Source: Telmatactis stephensoni
Taxonomy: Eukaryota > Cnidaria > Anthozoa > Actiniaria > Isophelliidae
NCBI GenBank assembly: GCA_029948255.1
Contig: JALIZF010001451.1
Location: 186,001 to 250,000 of the forward strand
DNA: 64,000 nucleotides
Direction of reading: 5' to 3'
Position numbers and translations under genes: made by a program. A model generated the notes under the pieces. The model saw only the letters and a list, made by a program, of their open reading frames with translations, ran no database searches and had not been told where the DNA came from. Position 1 is the stretch's first letter. Every line of letters starts with the position of its first letter. Shown here piece after piece: positions 44,141 through 53,983 of the stretch.

Positions 44141-45466
44141 ATGGATCCTTCCAACTGGCAAACTGAATTGTCTACTGTCAGAGAACGTACTGAGTACGCG
44201 TTCAACAAGTCCTTGTTCTGTGATGTGGAGTTCTCGGTGGTAAACTCAAATGGAGTCAAAGTCACTGTTCCAGCCAACAAGTACATGCTGGCTATAAGTA
44301 GTCCTGTGTTTGAAGCCATGTTTTATGGACAGCTAGCAGAGAGTAAATCATCTATTGAGCTACCAGACTGCAGCGAGGAAGGACTACGAGAGATGCTTCG
44401 GTTTGTGCACTCAGACGAAGTCAACTTGACCGGAAATAATGTCATGGATGTAGTCTACCTTGCTGATAAGTACATGATGCCTTCACTGAAAGAAAAGTGC
44501 AAGAATTACCTTGGACCAGATGATGTCTTGATTGTTTTACCTGAAGTACAGAAAATGAGCGACGAAAAACTAAAAGAAGATCTGTGGATGATTGTTGACC
44601 GAGAAACCCATCAAACCGTGTCGTCTGAGCCGTTTCTGAATTTATCTCAAGAGATGCTGTGTAACCTTCTTGTCAGAGATACACTCACCATCGATGAAAT
44701 CGATCTTTTCCGTGCAGTAGATCGATGGGCCGAAGAGAGAATTAAGGAAAAGGGCTTAGAAAACAATGGTGAAACTAAACGATCGATTCTTGGAGAAGTG
44801 GCCATCAGACTGATTCGATTCCCTCTGATGACACAAGAAGAGTTTGCTGAAGTCGTACTTCCTTGCGAAATTCTGATGAATGCTGAATTGATCGAGTTGT
44901 TTCAGACCTTTAATAAGGTTTCTCCAGCAACAAATATGTTTCCTGTAAAGAAGAGGCGCGCGGGTTGTCTTTTGATTCCAAGTCAACGATTTGGCAACAT
45001 TTGTCATGAAGGTGACAAAACAAATACTGAAACTGTGAAGTTTACTACCAATAAAACCGTGTATCTCGTTGGTGTCCGTATGTTTGGTAGTCGTGGCTTA
45101 ACACATGATGTTGAATTGCGAATTTGTGGAGATAATCAAATGATATCCCAGTTATCTTCTTCATTTGCGAGTGAAGAGATAGGTGGCTACTATGGATATA
45201 CTGTTTACCTTGATGAGCCTATAAGACTAGACCCAAGTGTTGAGTATACTGTGACAGCCAAAACCTGTGTACCACCATCGTACTATGGCGAATCAGAAAA
45301 AAATGTCGTTACCGTCCATGATGTAACGGTAACTTACCTTAGTGATGCTGTCTCAACTCGGGAACGTACGTTCCACACGGTGAATTTCTTTGGCCAACAA
45401 ATTGTTGAGGCTACTTTACCCATTAAAAAGGGTCAGTTTCCTACATTTATTTTGCGAAATACTTAA
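44141..45466 (+). CDS. BTB-BACK-PHR protein, copy 1 (intact)
   Basis: 441 aa, single exon. I choose the ATG at 44141 (MDPSNWQTELS) rather than the in-frame ATG at 44105, because all four paralogs align from this methionine. Residues about 15-120 form a BTB/POZ domain (NKSLFCDVEFSVV, AISSPVFEAMFYGQLAES, LPDCSEEGLREML); about 125-235 a BACK domain (DLFRAVDRWAEERIKEKG); about 290-440 a PHR-like beta domain (TNKTVYLVGVRMFGSRG, GQFPTFIL end). This is the architecture of BTBD1/2/3/6, usually CUL3 E3 ligase substrate adaptors. The histidine commonly found in the BTB AHK motif is asparagine here (PANKYMLA). Intronless and in a tandem cluster. Confidence 0.93.
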   Translation: MDPSNWQTELSTVRERTEYAFNKSLFCDVEFSVVNSNGVKVTVPANKYMLAISSPVFEAMFYGQLAESKSSIELPDCSEEGLREMLRFVHSDEVNLTGNNVMDVVYLADKYMMPSLKEKCKNYLGPDDVLIVLPEVQKMSDEKLKEDLWMIVDRETHQTVSSEPFLNLSQEMLCNLLVRDTLTIDEIDLFRAVDRWAEERIKEKGLENNGETKRSILGEVAIRLIRFPLMTQEEFAEVVLPCEILMNAELIELFQTFNKVSPATNMFPVKKRRAGCLLIPSQRFGNICHEGDKTNTETVKFTTNKTVYLVGVRMFGSRGLTHDVELRICGDNQMISQLSSSFASEEIGGYYGYTVYLDEPIRLDPSVEYTVTAKTCVPPSYYGESEKNVVTVHDVTVTYLSDAVSTRERTFHTVNFFGQQIVEATLPIKKGQFPTFILRNT

Positions 45467-45519
45467 ATACTTTATGTCATCGGCCCTCTGTTGCCAAGCA
45501 ATTGATAGACCTGTGACCC

Positions 45520-45866
45520 GTGTCAACCTGCCGCGTGTTAAGGCGGCTCCACCCAATATTTTTGTAGGCGCTGCCGTACGTCAACAGCTTAAGTTCAGTT
45601 TCCTATCCATTTTCAGAGGCATTTTCACAGATATACTACACATAGATCGGACTAAATTTCAATAGGATATCATAGTTATGAAGATCGGAGTAAAAATCGC
45701 GTAGCTATTGCAGCATGATAGTTTCGGTTCTTGTTAAAAAAAAACTTTCCCTGGAAATCCTTCACGTTATCTACTATTCCTTGGGCAGGTTCCTGTGGCT
45801 GAACGTGTCAACCTGCCGCGTGTTAAGGCGGCTCCACCCAATATTTTTGTAGGCGCTGCCGTACGT
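45520..45866 (+). repeat. 62-bp direct repeat 3' of BTB copy 1
   Basis: The segment GTGTCAACCTGCCGCGTGTT... to CTGCCGTACGT is present at 45520-45581 and again at 45805-45866, essentially identical, 285 bp apart. The nature of the unit is unknown. Confidence 0.9.
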
Positions 45867-46622
45867 TGAAAGAGTATCTTCTTTACGAACAACGTCTGTA
45901 ATTGTTCCTACTTGATTCATACTAATTAATTAACCATAAAAGATATCTTAGCTATAATTGTTCATGATATAAAAATGTCCTTTTCATCGTCCTTGTGTTT
46001 ATGTTTGTGTATATGTGTCCGGGTTTTTTTTTTTTTTTTTTTGCCTATTTGTGTCATGATCCTTCTCCTGCATTAAATATTAACACAAAAAGGCAGGGGG
46101 CTAACTAGAAAACGAAAGTTTATTTAGCCTCCTTTCTCAATGTCATTTAATTATATTTCTATATGTTTATATGTTTATTGGTCAAGTTTTGTATTTCTAC
46201 ATGTTTGTATATATTTCTTTAAAACTAACTATTAATTGTAATCCTAATGAAATACTTTTTAAACAAGAAATAAAAACAAAACAAAAACAAAACAAAGACG
46301 GAGCTTCAAACAAATCTGTAAGACAGATTTTGAGATATTTTAGAATTCACGAAAAAAGGACATAATCTATGTAAATACCTAATGTCTGACTTAATGAAGC
46401 GCAATAAAATACTTGCACACGAATATCGCGTATTTTTACTGATTAAATCTTTCGAATATGTCCCTTTTACATCACAGAAAAAGCTAGAAAGGAGTAGCTC
46501 TACACGATCTCGAGAAAATGAAAGAATAGCAAACAAGGTTAGAGCGACTTGTTTACTCGTTCGCTCGTTTCGTGCTTATCAACCTCCCAAGTGCACTCAA
46601 AACGCAATAGTTGAACGCTAAT
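45867..46622. other. intergenic
   Basis: A T17 run at 46026, a possible polyadenylation motif AATAAA at 46268, and AT-rich sequence. No gene recognised. Confidence 0.45.
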
Positions 46623-46755
46623 GGCCTGCGTAGCGGCGTAAGGGCCGGGAGGGGGAAGAAAGGGGATTGGGGAGAGGTTCCCTCTTCTTCCTCTCCCCAA
46701 TCCTCCCTCTCCTCCCTCCCCTCTCCCCAATCCCCTTACGCCGCTACACAGGTTA
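46623..46755. mobile_element. small foldback with pyrimidine-rich core
   Basis: CCTGCGTAGCGGCGTAAGGG left and CCCCTTACGCCGCTACACAGG right are inverted repeats around GGGGATTGGGGAGAGG / CCTCTCCCCAATCC. Confidence 0.75.
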
Positions 46756-47235
46756 CACGTCCGCTAAGTGTGTACCAAATTAGTTAATTTCTATATTCAG
46801 TAGCAATTAATATACAGATATGGAACGCAGAGGTACGCGATTGCATGTGTAGTTTTCCTGCTCTATCAAAGTGCGCATGGAAAACAAACTCCTAAACAAA
46901 GAAACATGAACTTGCTACGGGAAATCTCCTGATGTTGAAGCAAGAGGAGATATACACAGTACTTACGTACATGATACAATTATATCTTTAGTATATTTGA
47001 TTTTTTCGTGCGTCTGTACTCTAATAGATGCACAGATGACGTCAGATGACGTCAATGAATAAAATACGTCTAAGTAAGCCTCAAAATGAAGTCGGGTGGC
47101 ACTACTACTGTCGATTCTCACCGATTTTGACGTCTCAACTCACCCACCCTCGAATAATTTCCCTCCAGATCGGTTATTTCTTCAGTTTTCTTTTTCCATA
47201 TGTTTTTACTTGTCCTCAATAATTAATTTTTTCAG

Positions 47236-47411
47236 GCAAAGGTGTTCATAGAGATATCATGATTGGATGCATGTTTGCCGAGCTGTTTCTCCTTTATTTG
47301 CTGTTTGATGTGTTTTTGTATTGTCGCTACCGAGACGGCATCGTGACAGTTCGGTTTGTCAAAATGTTGTCAGTCAAGGAAGAAACCAGCTCAAAGATTG
47401 AAAATTTATAA
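47236..47411 (+). CDS. candidate terminal exon of an unknown membrane protein
   Basis: After a good acceptor (TTTTTTCAG) the frame is open to TAA at 47409. It encodes about 58 residues with one hydrophobic segment (MIGCMFAELFLLYLLFDVFL) followed by a basic/charged tail (YCRYRDGIVTVRFVKM..KEE). No family recognised, and no upstream partner exon was found. A shortened copy of the same sequence lies at 43503-43550, internally deleted, so the exon is part of the duplicated BTB upstream block. Confidence 0.35.
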
Positions 47412-47515
47412 AGAGTTTGTTCGCAGCGACATTCTCCTAGGTCATCACCTGTAAAAGTGCATTTTCATCCCTTAAATGTCTTCTATCCAGTAGCGCTTGC
47501 GAACTAATCTGGGGG

Positions 47516-47516
<1 letters not shown>

Positions 47517-47577
<61 letters not shown>
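47517..47577. repeat. (CT)n microsatellite
   Basis: About 30 CT units. The corresponding position in the copy 1 block (43588-43617) has a shorter, interrupted (TC)n. Confidence 0.97.
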
Positions 47578-47578
<1 letters not shown>

Positions 47579-47597
47579 GCACACGAACTACCAATAG

Positions 47598-47946
47598 CCC
47601 GGGGAGGGTACTCCCCATATTGGTGTGCTAGGGATGATCGTCGTATTTTTTAGGGGTTGAAATGGCCGATTTGGTATTTTTAGGGGTCGTCAGAGAAAAC
47701 CCAAGGTTTTTCCGAAAAGATGGTATTTTTTAGGGGTATATACAAAATAAACGAGACGATTTTTTTTACTTACTTACTTCTTTGTTAGTTTTTTTGTTTG
47801 ATTTTTTGGTATTTTTAGGGGTATTTTTGAGCTGTTACGTATTTTTTAGGGTCGAAAATTTTGGCATTTGGGTATTTTTTAGGGTACGTTTTGGAGGTTT
47901 CCGACGATCATCCCTAGTGTTTTGACCCCAAAGAACCCCCCCCGGG
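47598..47946. mobile_element. foldback element filled with GGTATTTTTAGGGG words, 8-bp TSD
   Basis: Left end CCCGGGGAGGGTACTCC, then GCTAGGGATGATCGTCG; right end CGACGATCATCCCTAG ... CCCCCCCGGG. The interior holds at least five variants of GGTATTTTT(T)AGGGG. Flanked by the 8-bp direct repeat ACCAATAG (47590-47597, 47947-47954). The paralogous block at copy 1 shows the unoccupied site (GCCAATAGCTTA at 43805). Confidence 0.9.
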
Positions 47947-48276
47947 ACCAATAGCTTACTAGTTCATGGTCGCAGGAGAAAAAACAAAAAACAAAACAAG
48001 GGAAAGAGCATTTGAATATTTTGCCTCTTCTGCTCCACTATCCAATTTAGCATATATATCCACGAGCTATCATGTTGTTCTTGGGAACTTAACAATAGTT
48101 ACTCTTCTATGAAGTCAACTGACCCATGATTCAGATTGTTGATGAACGCCTGGGCTTCCTGTGGTTTTAGTTCGATCATGTGGAACGCCTGCTAGTATAA
48201 ACCGCCCATGATCAAATTCCCGGAACTCCAAGACTTCGATTGAACTACAAAGATTGCTTTCGCTTCAAAAAGTAAA

Positions 48277-49599
48277 ATGGATCCTTCCAAATGGCAAACC
48301 AAACTCTCTACTGTCAGAGAACGTATTGAGTACGCGCTCAACAAGTCCTTGTTCTGTGATGTTGAGTTCTCGGTGGTAGACTCAAATGGAGTCAAAGTCA
48401 CTGTTCCAGCCAACAGGTACATCCTGGCTATAAGTAGTCCTGTGTTTGAGGCCATGTTTTATGGACAGCTAGCAGAGAGTAAACCAGCTGTCGAGCTACC
48501 AGACTGCAGCGAGGAAGGACTACGAGAGATGCTTCGCTATGTGTATTCAGATGAAGTCAACTTGACCGGAAGTAATTGTCTGGAGGTGTTGTACCTCGCC
48601 GAGAAGTACATGATGCCATTTTTGATTGAAAAATGCAAGAAGTATCTCCAAGATGAAGTTGGGTCGAATGATGTGTTGAGTGTTTTGCCTCAAGTTCAGA
48701 TAATAGGCGACGAAAATCTCCTAAAACATTTATGGGACATTGTTGACAGCGAAACCCTTAACACCGTATCATCTGGGCCATTTCTGAAGATATCTCGAGA
48801 AATTCTGAATCAAATTCTTGTGAGAGATACTCTTGACATCAACGAGCTAGATCTTTTCCGTGCAGTAGATCGTTGGGCTGAGGAGAGGATAAAAGAAAAG
48901 AAATTAGAAAACACTGGTGAAACTAAAAGATCGATTCTTGGAGAAGAGGTCATCAGACTGATTAGATTCCCTCTGATGACACAAAAAGAGTTTGCAGAAG
49001 TCGTACTTCCTTGTAAGATTCTTGAAAATGATGAATTAATTGAATTAGTTCAAACATTTCAAAATGTTCCTACAGCAACAAATGTGTTTAGCAAAACCAA
49101 CAGGCATTGGCCTTTGGGTGGTCTCATTATTTCAACTGTAAGATTTGACAGCTTTAAACCAGGTTACGGTTACGGTGGTGGCCCCGATGGTGGTAAAGAT
49201 GCTATTGACTTTACAGTAAACAAAACTGTTCATCTTGTTGGTGTGCGACTGTTTGGTAACAAAGGCTCTAAATATGATGTAAAATTGAAAGTATCCAAAG
49301 GAGATGAAATCATTTCACAATTATCTTCTTCCTTCCTTACTGAGAGTGAAATGATAGATGACTTGTACTATGGATTTACTGTTAACCTTGACAAACCTGT
49401 CAGACTAGACCAAAGTGTTGTGTATACCTTGGAGGCACAAATACGTGGACCTAATTCGCAGTATGGTACGAAGGGTAAATCTAGTATAGCTTTTAAAGAT
49501 GATGGAATAATAACCTATAAAAGTTCTACAAAGTCTAGTATGGGTTACACAACAGTAGAAAAAGGTCAGTTTCCAACGCTTATTCTTCGCAAAATCTAA
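48277..49599 (+). CDS. BTB-BACK-PHR protein, copy 2 (intact)
   Basis: 440 aa, single exon, aligning end to end with copy 1. BTB at about 15-120 (SLFCDVEFSVVDSNG, PANRYILAISSPVFEAMFYG), BACK at about 128-238 with LDLFRAVDRWAEERIKEKK, PHR at about 300-440 (DAIDFTVNKTVHLVGVRLFG, LYYGFTVNLDKPVRLD, GQFPTLIL). The segment between BACK and PHR (HWPLGGLIISTVRF...GYGYGGGPDGG) is the most divergent and glycine-rich. Upstream sequence is shared with copy 1. An AATAAA lies at 49829. Likely a CUL3-associated adaptor by family; substrate unknown. Confidence 0.94.
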   Translation: MDPSKWQTKLSTVRERIEYALNKSLFCDVEFSVVDSNGVKVTVPANRYILAISSPVFEAMFYGQLAESKPAVELPDCSEEGLREMLRYVYSDEVNLTGSNCLEVLYLAEKYMMPFLIEKCKKYLQDEVGSNDVLSVLPQVQIIGDENLLKHLWDIVDSETLNTVSSGPFLKISREILNQILVRDTLDINELDLFRAVDRWAEERIKEKKLENTGETKRSILGEEVIRLIRFPLMTQKEFAEVVLPCKILENDELIELVQTFQNVPTATNVFSKTNRHWPLGGLIISTVRFDSFKPGYGYGGGPDGGKDAIDFTVNKTVHLVGVRLFGNKGSKYDVKLKVSKGDEIISQLSSSFLTESEMIDDLYYGFTVNLDKPVRLDQSVVYTLEAQIRGPNSQYGTKGKSSIAFKDDGIITYKSSTKSSMGYTTVEKGQFPTLILRKI

Positions 49600-49828
49600 A
49601 ACGCAATGTGAACCCGGCCTTCGTTTCACAAAGCGTTCGTAACTTTCAAAAATCCAAAATCGTGATCGATTTTCCGAGTATGTATAACTATTTTAGTTAT
49701 TTCCAAAATCCAATATTGAAATCCAATATTCAATTTATTTGCCTTAATTTGTATATATAAATATAAAAGTTTATCCCATTTTTTAATTTATTAACTTTAT
49801 TTGCGAAAATTCCCGCCGTTTAGTGAAA

Positions 49829-49834
49829 AATAAA
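49829..49834 (+). terminator. polyadenylation signal AATAAA, BTB copy 2
   Basis: Canonical AATAAA 230 bp after the stop codon of copy 2, followed by T/GT-rich sequence. Confidence 0.5.
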
Positions 49835-49839
49835 GATGT

Positions 49840-50199
49840 TTGTCATGTACACAAATTCAAGTACTTTCTTTGTTAATTTTAAAATGTCTTTATCTTGTCA
49901 AAAGAAGGAAATAGCTTATGCTTTTCACACACGACTTAAGGCCATTCGCAGCACTCGCAGCTCGCAGCGAGCTAACGAGTACCTGTTGGGAATAAAATCT
50001 GTTCAAAATTTCGCTGGGAGTACTGAAACTGATCGCCGCATTTTCGAGTACTTTCTGCGATGAGTGGAGAGTCTGCATTAGCGTATGATGTTATGTCCGT
50101 GACAGGATCATCTTGTGTGAACGGTCCCTTAAAATAGAATCCTCCGGTAATGAGCAAGCCAGTGTTTGTTATTTATAGTTATCTTCGTGTGTGTGTGCT
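49840..50199. other. intergenic
   Basis: 49,935-50,135 may be a degraded inverted-repeat element (CTTAAGGCCATTCGCA left, GTGAACGGTCCCTTAAA right), with GCAGCTCGCAGCGAGC inside. No gene. Confidence 0.4.
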
Positions 50200-50206
50200 G
50201 GTATGT

Positions 50207-50461
50207 CAGGCTCGTAACATGGTATATGGGATCAGGGATCAAGCTCCAAATTATGGCCAGGATCAGGGATCAGAGACCAGGATCAGGGATCAAATGGGTG
50301 GGATCGAGGATCAGGGACATTGGGTCAGGATCAGGGATCAGCTCAGTTTTTTTGCACCAAGGATCAGGGATCAAAAATTTCTAAAAATATGAGCTCAGGA
50401 ATCAAAATTTCTGTAAAAACCCGGGATCAGTGAGACGAAAATATACCATGTTACGAGTCTG
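50207..50461. mobile_element. foldback filled with GGATCAG words
   Basis: Ends CAGGCTCGTAACATGG and CCATGTTACGAGTCTG are inverted repeats; GGTATGT is duplicated at 50200-50206 and 50462-50468. The interior is a degenerate array of GGATCAGGGATCA (about ten words). Confidence 0.88.
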
Positions 50462-50899
50462 GGTATGTTATTCCTGTTATTGTGGCTTATAGCAACAGGA
50501 GGGAATTTTGCATATCGCACACAGCAAGAGCAGCAAGAATACTTCAGTGTTTACCTTTTTATCTCATGTTTTCTGCCCAATTTCCCGGTATACTTCCAAC
50601 ATCATAAGAGAAGATGCGATTAGTTTATCTGCTAGTCATCGAATATGATGAGATAAGAGATGAGTTTTCTTAAAAAATGGAATTTTTCGTGCCGAAGAAA
50701 ACAATGCAATACGGAGTGACATGGCTGCCTTGGATGCTCATCAGTACAACACAACTAAAACACTCTCAAATATTCAGTTCCCAGAAATCGATACACGTGG
50801 CAAGTGTTTATTAATATTAGAATACCTTGGCAACTTTTAGCTCTAATCGACATTTTATATATAGTCCATCGAAGAAACGTTGTCAGGTCTGACATAGAG
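50462..50899. other. intergenic
   Basis: No gene recognised. Confidence 0.4.
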
Positions 50900-51136
50900 C
50901 ATAGAATTAAGCTGAGACCGAAATGGTGCTTGGGATGTCAATAATGTATAATATTGATTTTGATTTATTCAAAAATTACGCTTGGCCTTCGATGCAAATT
51001 CATTCAAAAGCATGTTCAAGACTTGGGTTGGCGGGCCGTTTGGTTCGATTTTTTTATCGATTACAGCTTTTAAAAATGAATAAATCAGAATATAATTATT
51101 CACATCCCATGTACCATTTCGGTCTCAGCTTCTATG
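50900..51136. mobile_element. foldback MITE, 237 bp
   Basis: CATAGAATTAAGCTGAGACC at the left and GGTCTCAGCTTCTATG at the right, with CGAAATGGTGCTTGGGATGT mirrored by ACATCCCATGTACCATTTCG. Confidence 0.82.
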
Positions 51137-52125
51137 TTTTTCAACCCGTAGATCGAATAATGGTTCAAATAAAATAAATACATATTTTAATTGGCACTCC
51201 CCTGAAGGGGCTAGCTTTTCAGTGTCAATCACTCCACACTCATTACCACTACATTCGATATACTCTATATACATCACTCAACTCACATGTTGATTTTTGC
51301 TGAGAGAGGAAAAAGCGGAAAACCCGGAGAAAAAACCCTCGTGGCCAGGGAGAGAACAACACATCAAACAAACTCAATTCACGTATTCAAATGCGGAACA
51401 ACACGTCATATTTGGCTGGTTAAGGTTTTATAAGATGCGCGTGAACTCGTAGATTTCCTTTAGTACCGCGCCGTACCGTGACCGTGCCAGTGCCATGTTG
51501 TCTATAAAAACATACGAAATTCCTGCCGTAACCGTGCCGCGACCGTACGATGCCGTTTTCACAGTCATGCTCTGATGCACATTGTTCGAGCAGTTATATT
51601 CTTTGCGTCATACCGAAAAACAACTTTCCAGAAAAAAGTCCTCACATATTTTATCTAAGATTGTGGTAATGCGTGATGACTGTTGGTAAAAAAATGGCGA
51701 TAACTAGTTCATAAATACAAGGAACGTGTATGAATATGGAACTGACTGCCTTGCCGACCTGCTGCTGCATTGAATACAATTTCCTGCAGGTTATACCACA
51801 GTATCTAATTCTCACTCTATCTTGGGTTTTGTTATTGTTTGCGAGGCGCGTCAGCGCCGAGAATCCGCGCGTAGACCCTCTGGTATATACCCAGGGTATC
51901 GATACGCGCAGGCGTGCAATGTTCAACATGTTCAAAATGAGTTCCAGAGACATAGAGAGTTCAATCTTTCAAACTTTCTACAACAGTGTTTCGAATTCCG
52001 CCGTTGTTACCAGACATGATACACTCGTTAATTTTTTCTCTCGCTGCGGCAATGCAACAAATATAATTGAATCTAAGTTAGGTGCGGTTTCACGCTTCGA
52101 CTTTTGCCGCTCGTACCCTTCTGAC
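51137..52125. other. intergenic, 5' flank of BTB copy 3
   Basis: 51,655-51,850 (words GGCGATAACTAGTTCA, AATACAAGGAACGT, GGGTTTTGTT) has a counterpart at 59,270-59,455 upstream of copy 4. No gene recognised. Confidence 0.5.
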
Positions 52126-52284
52126 GAGTTTTTTAGAATACGCGCGGGCGAGCAGCAATGGGGACGAGTGAAGAACGAGAGAAGGGAGAGGAAAAGTAAA
52201 GTCCCTACTTTTCCTTACTTTTCCTCTCCCTTCTCACTCCTTAATTCGTCCCCAATGCCGCTCGTCCGCGTATTCTAAACACTC
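52126..52284. mobile_element. small foldback, 159 bp
   Basis: TTTAGAATACGCGCGGGCGAGC..AATGGGGACGA and GAGAAGGGAGAGGAAAAGTA on the left are mirrored by TACTTTTCCTCTCCCTTCTC and TCGTCCCCAATGCCGCTCGTCC..TATTCTAAAC. Confidence 0.82.
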
Positions 52285-52669
52285 GTCTTTACTGAATCTG
52301 GAGGGAAAAGTGGGACTGCTCCGCGCAGTCTAATCAAATTTCGTCGAATGTGATCTTCTGAATTCAATCAATTTCGAGGCATGCATTGATCCAAATGATC
52401 GCAGGAGAATGTGGTTAACAATTATGAAATAGCAAAAAGACACAATTTCAGTTTCAATGTATTACTCAAATTGTGCCATTTTGGTATAATAACGCTCCAT
52501 GGGCTTCCTGTGATCTTGCCATGTTGTGGAAGTATGGTACGAGCCGAAAGTGGAACGCCTGATAGAAATCTCACTTAGGGATTTTAAGTGTAGTGAATGT
52601 CTATATGACTTTTCAAAAGTACTGACTGGAGACAGACTTTTATCTGTTTGTGACATTGGACAAAGTGAA

Positions 52670-53983
52670 ATGGATCCCTCAAACAGCTGGCAAACTGAAC
52701 TGTCTACTGTCAGAGATCGTACTGAGTACGCGTTCAACAAGTCCTTGTTCTGTGAGTCGAGTTTTCGGTGGTAGACTCAAATGGAGTCCAAGCCATCGTT
52801 TCTGCCAACAAGTACATGCTGGCTATAAGTAGTCCTGTGTTTGAAGCCATGTTTTACGGACAGCTAGCAGAGAGTAAACCAACTATTGAGCTACCAGACT
52901 GCAGTGAGGAAGGACTACGAGAGATGCTTCACTATGTGTATTCAGATAAAGTCAACTTGACCGGAAGTAATTGTCTGGAGGTGTTGTACCTTGCCGAGAA
53001 GTACATGATGCCATTTTTGATTGAAAAATGCAAGAAGTATCTCCAAAATGAAGTTGGGTCGAATGATGTGTTGAGTGTTTTGCCTCAAGTTCAGACAATA
53101 GGCGACGAAAAACTCCTAAAACATTTATGGGACATTGTTGACAGCGAAACCCTTCACACCGTATCATCTGGGCCATTTCTGAAAATTTCTCGAGAAATGC
53201 TGAATCAAATTCTTGTGAGAGATACTCTTGACATCAACGAGCTAGATCTTTTCCGTGCAGTAGATCGTTGGGCTGAGGAGAGGATAAAAGAAAAGAAATT
53301 AGAAAACACTGGTGAAACTAAAAGATCGATTCTTGGAGAAGAGGTCATCAGACTGATTCGATTCCCTCTGATGACACAAAAAGAGTTTGCTGAAGTGGTG
53401 CTTCCTTGTAAAATTCTTGAGAATGATGAATTGATAGAATTGTTTCAGACATTTCAAAATGTTCCTTCAACAACAACAGTTTTCAGCAAAACAAACAGGG
53501 GCTGTTCTTTGATTCCAACTTCTCGATTTGACAAGATTAATCTCCCAAATCCTGTGAAAGGGTGGGACTACAAAGGCAGTAAAGATGCTATTGACTTTAA
53601 AGTAAACAAAGCAGCTAATCTTGTTGGTGTGAGAATGTTCGGTAGCCAAGGCACAAAGTATGGTGTGGAATTGAAAATATACAACGATGACCAGGTCATG
53701 TCACAGTTTTCCTCCTCCTTTATGAGTGAAATGATAGATGATTTGTACTATGGCTTACTACTGTTCACCTCGACAAACCTGTGAGACTAGATCCAGGACA
53801 GGTGTTGTGTATACTGTCCAGGCCAAAATAAATGGACCTACATCACAATGGGGTTCGAATGGTATATTTACTATAGCTGTTAAAGATAATAGAACAATAA
53901 CTTACCTAGATTCAGTGAAGTCTGATAATTCCACTTCTGCAAGGATGGGTCAGTTTCCCACACTTATTTTTCAAGCAAGCTTT
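52670..53983 (+). pseudogene. BTB-BACK-PHR copy 3, frameshifted and 3'-truncated by an element
   Basis: Starts MDPSNSWQTELSTVR like copy 4. Relative to the paralogs, one base is missing in the CDVEF codons (about 52756), moving the frame; the long ORF 52768-53784 then covers most BTB, BACK and half of PHR. About 53,750-53,800 has further indels (LYYG then a shift; GVVYTV resumes in another frame). The C-terminal GQFPTLIF is followed at 53984 by the CAAGATCTTG element, so the normal end and stop are missing. At least three lesions, so not expected to give a full BTB-BACK-PHR protein, although the 338-codon ORF could encode a truncated one. The 5' flank (GCTTCCTGTGATCTTGCCAT..GTGGAACGCCTGATAGAAAT) is shared with copy 4. 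Confidence 0.88.
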
